DNA from: Chloroflexales bacterium
GTDB taxonomy: Bacteria; Chloroflexota; Chloroflexia; Chloroflexales; Chloroflexaceae
DNA: 16,933 bases
Reading direction: 5' to 3'
Assembly (NCBI GenBank): GCA_013336035.1
Contig: JAAXUL010000064.1
Location: 1-16,933 of the forward strand
Shown: positions 5,328-13,472 of the stretch, piece after piece
Layout: each line of letters starts with the position of its first letter
Numbering within the stretch: the stretch's first letter is position 1
The notes under the pieces: generated by a model
Database searches by the model: none
The model's input: the letters and a program-made list of their open reading frames with translations, nothing else
Told to the model about the DNA's origin: nothing
Made by a program: the position numbers and the translations under genes

Positions 5328-7037
5328 ATGCCCAGGAAGCCCCTCTACACCCCGGTGCTGCTGCTCTTTGCCCTGCTCGTGGCCGCCTGCGGCGGCGCGC
5401 CCTCGGGCGGCACCGCGGCGACCGCGCAGAGCGACGCCGCCGCGTCGCCGGCCTCGACCGCCACCGGCGGCACGCTGACAATCGGCCGTAGCGCCAGCCC
5501 CGACTCGCTCAACCCAGGATCGGCATATATCATCGAGTCCGGCCAGATTCTCAGCCTGGTCTACGACACCCTCATCCGCGTCGACCTCAAGAGTCAGACC
5601 TACCCCGGCCTCGCGACAGAGTGGTCCGTCGCCGAGGATGGCCGCACCTGGACCTTTAAGCTGGCGAAGGGCGCCACCTGGCATGACGGCACGCCCGTCA
5701 CCGCCGAGGATGTCAAGTTCACCTTCGAGATGATCAAGAGCTTCGACTCCTTCGCCACGTTGAAGGACTACACCTCGCTGCTCGAGTCGGTCGCGGCCCC
5801 CGACCCCAGCACGGCCGTGATCACCTTCGAGCAGCCGGTCGCGAACGCGGACGAGCGCTTCTCACAGATCTATATTCTGCCAAAGCACATCTGGGAGCAG
5901 TTCCCCGACGAGGCCTCGGCCCTCGAGTTCGAGAACACCGAGATGATCGGCTCAGGCCCCTTCAGGCTGGCCGAGTACCGCCCGGGCGAGTTCACGCGCC
6001 TGACCGCCGTGAAGGACCACTACGCCACCCCGCCGAAGATCGACGAGCTGATCTTCCGCGTCTTCGGCAACGGCGACGCCGAGGTCCAGGCCCTGCGCAC
6101 CGGCGAGGTTGACCTGATCAGCGCGCCCAGCAGGACGGTCGTCCGCTCGCTACAGGCCGACCCGAAGATCAAAGTCGAGATCGGCAACCAGTACTTGCTC
6201 GCCGATATCTTTTTCAATGTGGTCACGCCCGAGAACTGCCCGCCCGAGGTGGGGAAGTGCACGGGCCACCCCGCCCTGAGGGACGTGCGCGTGCGCCAGG
6301 CCCTGGCCCACGCCACCGATAAGCAGGCGCTGATCGACGGCATCCTGCTCGGCATGGGGCGGCCCGGCCTGAGCCTCGTCACGCCCGCCCAGGGCGAGGC
6401 CTTCGCCAGCCACATCCAGGACTACGCCTTCGATGTGGCGAAGGCCAACCAGATCCTTGACGAGGCCGGCTACGTCGACACCAACGGCGACGGGGTGCGC
6501 GAGATGCCCGGCGACCCGTCGAAGCCGCTCTCGTTTCGCTACAGCTACCCGAGCGACCAGGACATCTCTGACGGCCCGCGCATATTCGAGCTGCTGCGCG
6601 ACCAGTGGAGGCAGGCCGGGATCGAGATTACGCTGACGCCCCTCGAGGCAGAGGCCCTCGCGGCCGCCTGCTGCCCCGCCTTCGACTTTGATGTGGTCAG
6701 CTGGGGCTGGTCAGCAGAGTCGGACCCGGCATCGCTGCTCTACATTGCGACCACCGAGCAGATCCCGACGGGCGTGAGCGAGGCGGGCTACTCGAACCCC
6801 GAGTACGACCGGCTCTTCGCGGAGCAGCAGATCACTATGGATAAGGCGAAGCGCCGGGATCTGATCTATAAGATGCAGGAGATCCTGCTGCGCGATGTGC
6901 CCTATATCGTCACCTACTACGCGCAGGCCGTCTCGGCCTACAGGGCCGACCGCTTCCAGGGCTGGGTGGTCGAGCCCGACGGGGTGCTCGAGCTCAGCAA
7001 CAGGCTCTCGCTGGTCAACGTGACGCCCGTGCCATAG
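5328..7037 (+). CDS. Peptide/oligopeptide-type ABC transporter substrate-binding lipoprotein (SBP family 5)
   Basis: This 569-residue lipoprotein captures the substrate outside the membrane and delivers it to the permeases encoded next. Residues 1-21 form a lipoprotein signal (MPRK, hydrophobic run, lipobox VAAC with C21), followed by a low-complexity Ala/Thr/Ser linker to about 50. The SBP_bac_5 core follows: GGTLTIGRSASPDSLNP, YDTLIRVD, PGLATEWSVAEDGRTWTFKLA, W-HDGTPVTAEDVKFTFE, GSGPFRLAEYRPGEF, VRQALAHATDKQALIDGILLG and, near residue 383, an EF-hand-like DTNGDGVRE that is common in this family. Start 5328 is chosen over the upstream in-frame ATG 5235 because AAGGAG lies at 5316-5321 and the signal peptide begins there. 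Dipeptides, oligopeptides, opines or sugars are all possible ligands; family 5 sequence does not reveal which. Confidence 0.92.
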   Translation: MPRKPLYTPVLLLFALLVAACGGAPSGGTAATAQSDAAASPASTATGGTLTIGRSASPDSLNPGSAYIIESGQILSLVYDTLIRVDLKSQTYPGLATEWSVAEDGRTWTFKLAKGATWHDGTPVTAEDVKFTFEMIKSFDSFATLKDYTSLLESVAAPDPSTAVITFEQPVANADERFSQIYILPKHIWEQFPDEASALEFENTEMIGSGPFRLAEYRPGEFTRLTAVKDHYATPPKIDELIFRVFGNGDAEVQALRTGEVDLISAPSRTVVRSLQADPKIKVEIGNQYLLADIFFNVVTPENCPPEVGKCTGHPALRDVRVRQALAHATDKQALIDGILLGMGRPGLSLVTPAQGEAFASHIQDYAFDVAKANQILDEAGYVDTNGDGVREMPGDPSKPLSFRYSYPSDQDISDGPRIFELLRDQWRQAGIEITLTPLEAEALAAACCPAFDFDVVSWGWSAESDPASLLYIATTEQIPTGVSEAGYSNPEYDRLFAEQQITMDKAKRRDLIYKMQEILLRDVPYIVTYYAQAVSAYRADRFQGWVVEPDGVLELSNRLSLVNVTPVP

Positions 7038-7052
7038 TGCCGCTGCGCGGCA
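7038..7052 (+). other. Intercistronic stem-loop directly after the substrate-binding protein gene
   Basis: TGCCGC and GCGGCA form a 6-bp stem with a 3-nt loop starting at the base after the stop codon. No U-run follows. A hairpin here could protect the 3' end of the lipoprotein mRNA and give it more copies than the permeases, as is known for binding-protein operons; that role is inference. Confidence 0.45.
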
Positions 7053-7071
7053 GAGATTCGAGACTAGGCCC

Positions 7072-8064
7072 TTGAGCGGCAGCACCTACATCTTGCGCCG
7101 GGTCGGGCTGGCGCTGCTCACCATCGCCTTCGTGGCGATGCTGAACTTCTTTCTGTTCCGCGTGCTGCCGGGCGACCCGGCCCGCGTGATGCAGGACCCG
7201 CGCCTGACCCGCGAGGCCCGCGAGGCCATCCGCGAGCGCTTTGGCCTCGACAAGCCCCTGCTGGTGGGCGCGCAGGGCAGCCCCTTCGACAGCCAACTCT
7301 TCCGCTATCTCGGCGGGCTGAGCAGGGGCGACCTGGGCATCTCGTTCAACTTCAACCGCCCCGTGGCCGACCTGCTGCGCGAGCGCCTGATCAACACGGT
7401 GCTGCTGGTGCTGGCCGGCGAGACGCTCGCGATCCTCGCCGGCATCGCCCTTGGCGTGATAGCGGCCTGGCGCTGCGGCGCAGCCCTCGACACCGGCATC
7501 CTCGTCTTCGGCCTGTTCACCTGGGCCCTGCCGACCTTCTTCCTCGGGATCATCCTGCTGATCGTGGGCAGCACCTACCTGGGCCTGCCCGTCGGTGGCA
7601 TCCGCACGCCGGGCGCCGTCTACGCCGGCTGGTGGGAGCAGGTCGCCGATGTGGGCCGCCACCTGGTGCTGCCCACGCTCACCCTGACGATCGTCCTGCT
7701 GGGCCAGTTCCTGCTGATTATGCGCGGCACGCTGCTCGACGTGCTCGGCGAGGACTATATCCTCACGGCGCGGGCCAAGGGTCTGAGCGACAGCCAGGTG
7801 CTGAGGGACCACGCCATGGGCAACGCCATGCTGCCGATGGTCGCCCTAATCGCCCTGACCCTGGGCTTCACCGTCAGCGGCTCGATCCTGATCGAGAGCG
7901 TCTTCTCGTGGCCCGGCCTCGGCAGCGTCGTCTACGAGGCCGTGGGCCGCCGCGACTACCCGATGCTTCAGGGCGCCTTCCTGCTCTTCACGGTCAGCGT
8001 CGTGCTGGCCAACATGGTCGCCGACCTGCTGATCGTCGCCCTCGACCCGCGCGTGAGGAGCTGA
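7072..8064 (+). CDS. ABC transporter permease, DppB/OppB type
   Basis: This 330-residue inner-membrane permease has an N-terminal TM segment (ILRRVGLALLTIAFVAMLNF) followed by the DppB-specific FRVLPGDPARV motif. A periplasmic stretch follows with LGGLSRGDLGISF, then about five TM segments with the cytoplasmic EAA loop near residues 227-258 (DYILTARAKGLSDSQVLRDH) that docks on the ATPases. The late segment FSWPGLGSVVYEAVGRRDYP is typical of the family. It starts at TTG 7072 with a weak ribosome site, 34 nt after the lipoprotein gene. Translation may depend partly on upstream coupling. It forms the channel together with the next gene product. Confidence 0.92.
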   Translation: MSGSTYILRRVGLALLTIAFVAMLNFFLFRVLPGDPARVMQDPRLTREAREAIRERFGLDKPLLVGAQGSPFDSQLFRYLGGLSRGDLGISFNFNRPVADLLRERLINTVLLVLAGETLAILAGIALGVIAAWRCGAALDTGILVFGLFTWALPTFFLGIILLIVGSTYLGLPVGGIRTPGAVYAGWWEQVADVGRHLVLPTLTLTIVLLGQFLLIMRGTLLDVLGEDYILTARAKGLSDSQVLRDHAMGNAMLPMVALIALTLGFTVSGSILIESVFSWPGLGSVVYEAVGRRDYPMLQGAFLLFTVSVVLANMVADLLIVALDPRVRS

Positions 8065-8065
8065 C

Positions 8066-8986
8066 ATGGCTGTTGTGCTTGCCCAGGCCCGCCCGCCCGC
8101 CCCAGAGACACGCGGCCTGCGCGGGTTCGGGCGCGCCCTGCGCCGCAGCCCGATCGGGCTCACCGGCGCGGTGATGCTCGCGGCCGTGGTGCTGATGGCG
8201 ATCTTCGCCCCCTGGCTGGCGCCGTACGACCCCTACGCCCCCGTGCGCCCCCGCATCGACACCATCTTCGCGCCGCCCAGCCCCGAGCACCCCCTCGGCA
8301 CCGACGACGGCGGCAAGGATGTGCTCAGCGCCTTCATGTACGGCGCCCGCGTCTCGCTGCTCGTCGGCTTCGTCGCCGCGGCCATCACCGTGCTTATCGG
8401 CGGGCTCGTGGGCCTGACGTCGGGCTACTACGGCGGGCGCGTCGGCACGCTGCTCAACGGGGTGACCAACATCTTCCTGGTCATCCCCGACCTGCCGCTC
8501 TACGTGGTCCTGGTGGCTATGCTGGGGCCGAGCCTCTGGAATATCATCCTCGCCATCGCCCTGCTGGGCTGGACCAGCACGGCCCGCCTGGTCTACGCCC
8601 AGGTGCTCTCGCTGAAAGAGCGGCAGTTCGTGATGCGGGCCCGCGCCATCGGGGCCTCGGACATGCACATTATGCGGCGCCACATCCTACCCCTGGTGCT
8701 GCCGATCATTCTGGCCCAGAACGCCCTGATAATCTCGGGCGCCATCCTCGCCGAGGCCGGCCTGGCCTTCCTGGGCCTCGGCGACCCTCTGCTGATCTCG
8801 TGGGGCACGATGCTCAACCTGGCCTTTGGGCGCGGCGCGATCTCGACCGGGGCCTGGTGGGCGATCCTCGCCCCCGGCCTCGGCATCGTCTGGGTGGTCC
8901 TCGCCTGGACCCTGCTCGGCTATGTGATCGAGGAGTTCGTCAACCCGCGTACCCGCGCCCACCATCTGACCCCGGAGCGCCGATGA
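8066..8986 (+). CDS. ABC transporter permease, DppC/OppC type
   Basis: This 306-residue permease has a cytoplasmic N-tail and a first TM segment at about 29-52 (IGLTGAVMLAAVVLMAIFAP WLAPYDP). The DppC landmarks HPLGTDDGGKDVLSAFMYGARVS and LLVGFVAAAITVLIG follow, then the EAA loop RARAIGASDMHIMRRH around residues 190-205, and EAGLAFLGLGDPLLISWGTML near the C-terminus. The ATG at 8066 lies 1 nt after the previous stop, with GAGGAG at 8055-8060. Its own stop overlaps the next start (ATGA). It pairs with the DppB-type subunit as the heterodimeric channel. Confidence 0.93.
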   Translation: MAVVLAQARPPAPETRGLRGFGRALRRSPIGLTGAVMLAAVVLMAIFAPWLAPYDPYAPVRPRIDTIFAPPSPEHPLGTDDGGKDVLSAFMYGARVSLLVGFVAAAITVLIGGLVGLTSGYYGGRVGTLLNGVTNIFLVIPDLPLYVVLVAMLGPSLWNIILAIALLGWTSTARLVYAQVLSLKERQFVMRARAIGASDMHIMRRHILPLVLPIILAQNALIISGAILAEAGLAFLGLGDPLLISWGTMLNLAFGRGAISTGAWWAILAPGLGIVWVVLAWTLLGYVIEEFVNPRTRAHHLTPERR

Positions 8987-10011
8987 TGCTGCTCGATGTG
9001 CGCGATCTCTCGGTCGAGTTTGTCACCTCGGAGGGCGCGGCCCTGCGGGCCGTAGATGGCCTGAGCTTCAGCCTGGGCCGCGGCGAGGCCCTGGGCATTG
9101 TCGGCGAGAGCGGCTGCGGCAAGACCACAGCCATGCTGGCGCTGCTGCGCCTGCTGCCGCCCGCCGGGCGCATCGCCGGCGGCCAGGTCCTCTTTGACGG
9201 CACGGATCTGCTAGATCTGGCGCCCGCCGAGCTGCGGCGCCGCCGCTGGGGCGACCTGGCGATCGTCTTCCAGGGCGCTATGAGCGCGCTCAACCCGGTG
9301 CGCAGCGTGGGCGACCAGATCCGCGAGGCGGTCGCCGCCCACCTTCCGCTGAGCCGCCCCGAGGCCGAGCGGCGCGTCGGCGAGCTGCTCGATATGGTCG
9401 GCATCTCGGCCAGCCGGGCGGGCCAGTACCCGCACCAGTACAGCGGCGGCATGCGCCAGCGGGCCATGATCGCCATGGCCCTCGCCTGCGGCCCCCAGCT
9501 GCTCATCGCCGACGAGCCCACCACGGCCCTCGATGTGATGGTGCAGGCCCAGATCCTCGATCTGCTCAACCACCTGCGCGAGCAGCTCAACCTGGGCCTG
9601 ATCATTGTCACCCACGACCTGGGGGTGGTGGCCGAGACCTGCCAGGCGGTCCTGGTGATGTACGGCGGCCGCCTTGCCGAGCACGGGCCGAGCGCCGAGG
9701 TGTTCGCCGCGCCGCGCCACCCCTACACCCGCAGCCTGCTGAGGGCCTTCCCCGACCTTGGCCGCCCCGGCGTCGCGCCCGAGGGCATCCCCGGGTCGCC
9801 GCCGCGCCTCTCGGACCTGCCGCCCGGGTGCCGCTTCCACCCTCGCTGTGGGCTGGCCCGCGAGCGCTGCCTGGTCGAGGGGCCCGCCGCGCGCATGGTC
9901 GTCCCGGGGCACCGCGTGGCCTGCCACTACCCGATCGACGCCCCTGGCCCCCAGGCCCTGGCCGCCGACCCCGCCTTGCAGGAGCGCTGGGGCCGGCCAG
10001 AAGGAGCATGA
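8983..10011 (+). CDS. ABC transporter ATP-binding protein, DppD/OppD type
   Basis: This 342-residue ATPase powers the importer. Walker A GESGCGKT is at 41-48, the Q-loop Q97 in VFQGAMSALNP, the signature YSGGMRQR at 153-160, Walker B LLIADEP at 173-179 and the switch His H211 in IVTHDLG. The C-terminal oligopeptide-transporter extension HPYTRSLL...GCRFHPRCGLARERC...VACHYP has four cysteines. In one characterised DppD (Caldanaerobacter) this region binds a 4Fe-4S cluster, so the same is possible here. Start 8983 (ATGA overlap with the DppC-type stop, GGAG just upstream) is chosen over a longer frame beginning at 8800 that merely overlaps the permease gene. Confidence 0.94.
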   Translation: MMLLDVRDLSVEFVTSEGAALRAVDGLSFSLGRGEALGIVGESGCGKTTAMLALLRLLPPAGRIAGGQVLFDGTDLLDLAPAELRRRRWGDLAIVFQGAMSALNPVRSVGDQIREAVAAHLPLSRPEAERRVGELLDMVGISASRAGQYPHQYSGGMRQRAMIAMALACGPQLLIADEPTTALDVMVQAQILDLLNHLREQLNLGLIIVTHDLGVVAETCQAVLVMYGGRLAEHGPSAEVFAAPRHPYTRSLLRAFPDLGRPGVAPEGIPGSPPRLSDLPPGCRFHPRCGLARERCLVEGPAARMVVPGHRVACHYPIDAPGPQALAADPALQERWGRPEGA

Positions 10012-10015
10012 TCTG

Positions 10016-10996
10016 GTGAGCGACGGCGCCATCCTCGAAGTGACCGACCTTGCCAAGCACTACCCCCTGCGGCGCGGGCTGTCCGGCGCCGTGCGCCGCG
10101 GGCCGCACGCGCTCGTGCGGGCGGTGGACGGGGTGAGCTTCAGCGTGGCTCGGGGCGAGGTGCTGGCCCTGGTAGGCGAGAGCGGCTGCGGCAAGACCAC
10201 GGTAGCCCTGACGGTGCTCGGCCTGATCGAGCCGAGCGCGGGCCAGGTGCGCTTCGAGGGCCGCCCCCTCCACGCAGAGCTGCGGCGCGACCGCGGGCTG
10301 CGCCAGAAGGTGCAGATGGTCTTCCAGGACCCCTACGCGTCGCTCAACCCGCGCATGCCCGTGGCCGAGATCGTCGCCGAGCCCCTCGAGGTCCACCGCC
10401 TGGGGGCGGGCCGGGCCGGGCGGCACGAGTTGGTGCGGGCGGCCCTGGAGGAGGTGGGCCTGCGCCCGGCGGAGGAGTTCCTGGGGCGGCTGCCCCACGA
10501 GCTGTCCGGGGGCCAGCGGCAGCGCGTGGTGATCGCGGCCGCGCTGGTCACCAGCCCGCGGCTGCTGGTCGCCGACGAGCCCGTGAGTATGCTCGACGTC
10601 TCGATCCGGGCCGAGATCCTGGCCCTGCTCAACGAGCTGCGCCGGCGGCGTGGGATCAGCATCCTCTTTATCACCCACGACCTGGCGACGGCGGCCCTCT
10701 TCGCCGACCGGGTGGCGGTGATGTATCTGGGCCGCATCGTCGAGATCGGCCCCACGGCGGCCGTGATGGAGGCGCCCCGACACCCCTACACCCGGGCGCT
10801 GCTCTCGGTGGTGCCGAGCCTCAGCAGGCGCGGCCGCGAGCGGATCATCCTGCAGGGCGAGACGCCCGACCCCGCGGCCATCCCAGCCGGCTGTCGCTTC
10901 CACCCCCGCTGCCCCCTGGCCGACGCGGGCTGCCGCACCGTCGACCCGGCCCTCGAGCCGCGGGGGGGGCAGCTGGTGGCGTGCGTGAAGGCGTAG
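10016..10996 (+). CDS. ABC transporter ATP-binding protein, DppF/OppF type
   Basis: This is the second ATPase of the importer, 326 residues from GTG 10016. AAGGAG at 10001-10006 lies 9 nt upstream, and the gene begins 4 nt after the DppD-type stop. It has Walker A GESGCGKT, FQDPYASLNPRM (the usual Q-loop of OppF-type ATPases), signature LSGGQRQR, Walker B LLVADEPVSMLD and the switch His in FITHDL. The C-terminal HPYTRALLS...GCRFHPRCPLADAGCRTVDP...VACVKA again carries the Cys cluster. N-terminal KHYPLRRGLSG is the hallmark of the F rather than the D subunit. It is the last gene of the operon. A hairpin at 11016-11052 follows. Confidence 0.94.
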   Translation: MSDGAILEVTDLAKHYPLRRGLSGAVRRGPHALVRAVDGVSFSVARGEVLALVGESGCGKTTVALTVLGLIEPSAGQVRFEGRPLHAELRRDRGLRQKVQMVFQDPYASLNPRMPVAEIVAEPLEVHRLGAGRAGRHELVRAALEEVGLRPAEEFLGRLPHELSGGQRQRVVIAAALVTSPRLLVADEPVSMLDVSIRAEILALLNELRRRRGISILFITHDLATAALFADRVAVMYLGRIVEIGPTAAVMEAPRHPYTRALLSVVPSLSRRGRERIILQGETPDPAAIPAGCRFHPRCPLADAGCRTVDPALEPRGGQLVACVKA

Positions 10997-11015
10997 GGCG
11001 GGGCGGCAATAGAAA

Positions 11016-11052
11016 CCCCCTCTCCCGTTCGAGCAGCCAACGGGAGAGGGGG
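11016..11052. terminator. GC-rich hairpin between convergent genes, probable bidirectional terminator
   Basis: Perfect 14-bp arms at 11016-11029 and 11039-11052 enclose a 9-nt loop. The arms contain CCCCCTCTCCCG, a 12-mer that recurs in the hairpin at 14987-15020. It lies between the ABC operon end (10996) and the end of the minus-strand repeat protein (11077). There is no U-run, so termination strength is uncertain. Confidence 0.65.
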
Positions 11053-11076
11053 GAAGGGGGTGAGGGCCATAACCCG

Positions 11077-12132
11077 CTAGTAGAGGCAGCCCTCGCCCTC
11101 GCAGATGCCGTTGGGGATCGGCTCGACGTAGGGATTGCTGCCAGGGCCGCCGCCGGGGGTCAGGGTGTAGTCGGCGGTCGCCCGCAGGCCGCTGGTGTTA
11201 CCGTAGGCCGTGTAGGTGCGCTTGCCCACGGGCTCCTGCTCGCTGAGGTAGAGCACGGCCACGAAGGCGCCATCGTCATTGGCCTCGATGTCGCCGACCC
11301 AGAGGGTCGAGAAGTCGGGGAGGGTCGACCAGACTGTGACGACCTCGCCGGGCTTGAAGCCATAGCCCTCGAAGGTGGCGTAGCTGCGCTGGTTGTCGGG
11401 GCTGGGGCTGACCCGCAGGTTAGACCTGCCCGTGGCGACCGTCAGGTCGTCCACGCGCACATCGAACTCGGTGATGCCATTGGCGCCCGAGCGCAGGCCC
11501 TGGGCGGTAAAGGCGTAGTGGCCGACCGGCACGCCGCCCACATAGAGCACATACTCGATCACACCGCTGGGGCCGGACTGGATGCGCCCCAGGTCCTCGA
11601 CGTGGTTGTCGGGGTAGCGGAGCCAGACCGCCACCTCCTCGTCGGTGCCGTAGCCGCTGCCGCTGAAGACGTAGTAGCTGCCCTGGCTGTCACGGCGCGG
11701 CTCGGCCGTGAGCTTCACGCCCGCGGAGGTGCCGGGCGCCTGGCCGATGTCGACATTGATGGTGGCGTAGACCTCACGGCCGCTGCTCTGGCCAAAGGCG
11801 GTGTAGGTGTACTTCCCGGTTGGCGTGAAGGCGGCGCCCAGAAAGTCAGGCAGGTAGGGGAAGCTGAAGCTGCCGTCGCCATTGGTCGCGATCTCGGCGA
11901 CGCCGTAGACCGTGAAGTCGGGATAGGTGATCCAGACCGAGACCGTCTCGCCGGGCGAGAAGCCCGTGCCGACCAGGGTGACCGTGTCGTTCTGGCGCGG
12001 GCTGGACGGCGAAGCCGTCAGGCTCGCCGACGCGAAGGTGCTCCACGACCAGAGGCCCAGCACAAGCGCCAGCCCCCCGGTGAAGACCCCCAGCAGCGCC
12101 CGCGTGTACATTCGCTGTCGTTCGCTGTGCAT
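11077..12132 (-). CDS. Membrane-anchored or secreted protein with three tandem beta-sandwich repeats
   Basis: The 351-residue protein begins with a basic N-tail (MHSERQRMYTR) and a hydrophobic segment at 12-34 ending in FASAS: an anchor or signal peptide. Three homologous repeats of about 90 residues follow at about 38-129, 140-228 and 239-325. Each has the frame L-x-(A/V)-x-P early on, a G-x-G-(F/Y)-x-x-x-E-x-V-x-V-W core followed by YPD or LPDF, and a Y-x-(F/Y)-T-A-(F/Y/Q)-G strand. The pattern looks like Ig-like or bacterial cell-surface beta-sandwich domains. The tail (GGGPGSNPY...NGICEGEGCLY) has two cysteines near the end. Start 12132 is preferred because GAGGGAG lies 7 nt upstream; an in-frame ATG at 12171 has none. 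I do not recognise the family; the likely role is an extracellular structural or adhesive protein. Confidence 0.82.
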   Translation of the reverse strand: MHSERQRMYTRALLGVFTGGLALVLGLWSWSTFASASLTASPSSPRQNDTVTLVGTGFSPGETVSVWITYPDFTVYGVAEIATNGDGSFSFPYLPDFLGAAFTPTGKYTYTAFGQSSGREVYATINVDIGQAPGTSAGVKLTAEPRRDSQGSYYVFSGSGYGTDEEVAVWLRYPDNHVEDLGRIQSGPSGVIEYVLYVGGVPVGHYAFTAQGLRSGANGITEFDVRVDDLTVATGRSNLRVSPSPDNQRSYATFEGYGFKPGEVVTVWSTLPDFSTLWVGDIEANDDGAFVAVLYLSEQEPVGKRTYTAYGNTSGLRATADYTLTPGGGPGSNPYVEPIPNGICEGEGCLY

Positions 12133-12198
12133 ATCCTTGCTCCCTCGCTTCAATGTGTGTCGAAGGCTCACGCGGTGGAGATGGCTTCGGGCAATAGG

Positions 12199-12277
12199 CG
12201 GCCCTCCTTTCGGCAGACGTGATGTTGGTGGAGCAGTAATGCCCCTGCACTAAGCTAACCGCAGCAAGGGAGGGCCG
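12199..12277 (-). ncRNA. Candidate structured leader RNA upstream of the repeat protein
   Basis: Read on the minus strand, CGGCCCTCC (12277-12269) pairs with GGAGGGCCG (12207-12199) to close a 61-nt domain. Inside it, GGGGCA-TTAC-TGCTCC forms a tetraloop hairpin (one G-U pair) and CTGC pairs with GCAG around GGTTAGCTTAGT. The domain ends 66 nt before the ATG at 12132, a normal place for a riboswitch or attenuator. I cannot match it to a known riboswitch class. Two or three helices of this size can occur by chance in GC-rich DNA. Confidence 0.3.
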
Positions 12278-12291
12278 ACAGCGAATCGTAA

Positions 12292-12329
12292 GTAACGGGA
12301 AGATGACAGCTGGTTTACTGCCCCGTTAC
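12292..12329. repeat. Inverted repeat GTAACGGG / CCCGTTAC in the divergent intergenic region
   Basis: Eight-bp arms at 12292-12299 and 12322-12329, separated by 22 nt, lie between the divergent repeat-protein and DUF3048 genes and upstream of the -10 at 12363. A regulator site is possible. Confidence 0.3.
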
Positions 12330-12359
12330 AGCCTCGATATTCCACCTCGCCCAGATCTA

Positions 12360-12368
12360 TGCTATGAT
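12360..12368 (+). promoter_or_regulatory. Extended -10 promoter for the DUF3048 gene
   Basis: TGCTATGAT (TG-N-TATGAT) is 54 nt before the chosen start codon 12423. No -35 is apparent. Confidence 0.5.
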
Positions 12369-12422
12369 GGGCGCTATCATGGCCTCCAGCCGCCACGAAT
12401 GCGGAAGGAATGGATCTACGGC

Positions 12423-13451
12423 ATGCCCCGACACTTGCACCGCGTTACCGCCCTGCTGCTGCTGCTCCTGACGACCCTCGCCGGTGTCGCCACGGTCGGC
12501 GCGCACCCGCAGGACCGCACAACCCCGCCCGCCCAGACCACGGCCCCGCTGACCGTCCCCCGCGGCAGCCTCACCTCGCGGCCCTTCGTGGTCATGATCG
12601 ATAACCACCCCAACGCCTACCCGCAGACAGGGTTGAACCAGGCGCCCATCGTCTTCGAGGCGCTTGCCGAGTACGGGATCACGCGCTACATGGCCGTGTT
12701 CGTGCCCGGGGTCAGCCCCGAGTTGCGCACGATCGGCCCGGTGCGCAGCGCCCGCTCCTACTTCGTCGAGTACGCCAAGGGCCTGCGCGGGGTCTATGTA
12801 CACGCCGGCGGCTCGCCCGAGGGCCTGCTCAAGGCCCAGACCGCGGTCGAGATCCTGAACATGGACGCCCTGCGGAAGAGCGCCTCGGCCTACTTCCGCC
12901 GCTCTAAGGATCGGGCCGCGCCCCACAACCTCTACACCTCGAGCGCCGATATCGCCGCCTTCGCGGCCGCCCAGAAGGCTCCGCAGCCCGACCTGCGCGA
13001 GATCGGCTTCCTGATCAAGGAGGACGCGCCCGCCGCCCAGCGGCCCGCCAGCCAGAGCCTCAGCTACTACTTCCTCTACCGCGAGTCCTACGTCGCCTGG
13101 AGCTACGACAAGGCCAGCAACAGCTATCTCTACTTCCGCCAGAAGCGCGCCCACGTCGACGCCGCCACCGGCGAGCAGCTGCGCTTCAAGAACGTGATCG
13201 TGCTCGAGGTGCCCGAGCGGCCCATCCCCGGCGACCCCAAGAAGCGGATCGAGCAGGATGTGGTCGGCCAGGGCGCGGCCCGGATCTTCATGGACGGCAG
13301 AGTGCTCGAGGCCACCTGGCGCAAGGGCGCCGGCTTCGCCCAGCTTCAGCTCTATGGCCCAGACGGGGCCGAGCTCGCGCTGAATGGCGGCCCCGTCTGG
13401 ATCGCGGCCATCCCCTCCCTCAAGAATCTGACAGTGCAGGGAGGTACGTAG
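12423..13451 (+). CDS. DUF3048 (YerB-like) exported protein
   Basis: The 342-residue protein starts with a signal peptide (MPRHLHRV, Leu-rich core, TVGAHP). The DUF3048 N-domain begins at RPFVVMIDNHPNAYPQTG and contains QAPIVFEALAEYGITRYMAV, RTIGPVRSARSYF and YVHAGGSPEGL. After about residue 215 comes the C-domain: SLSYYFLYRESYVAWSYD, NVIVLEVPERPIPGDP and, at the end, GPVWIAAIPSL. YerB of Bacillus is a lipoprotein of unknown role; this copy has no lipobox, so it is probably secreted or held by its signal. Start 12423 is taken from the signal peptide; GGAAGG at 12403-12408 is rather distant (14 nt), and an in-frame ATG at 12399 would add eight residues. Domain identity is firm; biochemical function is not known. 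Confidence 0.87.
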   Translation: MPRHLHRVTALLLLLLTTLAGVATVGAHPQDRTTPPAQTTAPLTVPRGSLTSRPFVVMIDNHPNAYPQTGLNQAPIVFEALAEYGITRYMAVFVPGVSPELRTIGPVRSARSYFVEYAKGLRGVYVHAGGSPEGLLKAQTAVEILNMDALRKSASAYFRRSKDRAAPHNLYTSSADIAAFAAAQKAPQPDLREIGFLIKEDAPAAQRPASQSLSYYFLYRESYVAWSYDKASNSYLYFRQKRAHVDAATGEQLRFKNVIVLEVPERPIPGDPKKRIEQDVVGQGAARIFMDGRVLEATWRKGAGFAQLQLYGPDGAELALNGGPVWIAAIPSLKNLTVQGGT

Positions 13452-13472
13452 GGACGCAGACCGCCGCGTCCC
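13451..13472 (+). terminator. Hairpin at the DUF3048 gene stop codon
   Basis: GGGACGC (13451-13457) and GCGTCCC (13466-13472) form a 7-bp stem with an 8-nt loop that begins at the last base of the stop codon. It is followed by GC-rich sequence, without a U-run. It may terminate weakly or stabilise the 3' end. Confidence 0.4.

Noticed and set aside
8800..8982. Longer N-terminus for the DppD-type ATPase
   Set aside because: The extension overlaps the permease gene and is low complexity; ATGA coupling at 8983 is normal for this operon type.
9758..10015. Longer N-terminus for the DppF-type ATPase
   Set aside because: It lies inside the DppD-type gene in another frame; GTG 10016 follows AAGGAG and matches the family start.
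10981..12222. 413-codon plus-strand frame opposite the three-repeat protein
   Set aside because: It runs through the terminator hairpin and has the typical composition of an antisense frame; the minus-strand gene has clear internal repeats and a signal/anchor.
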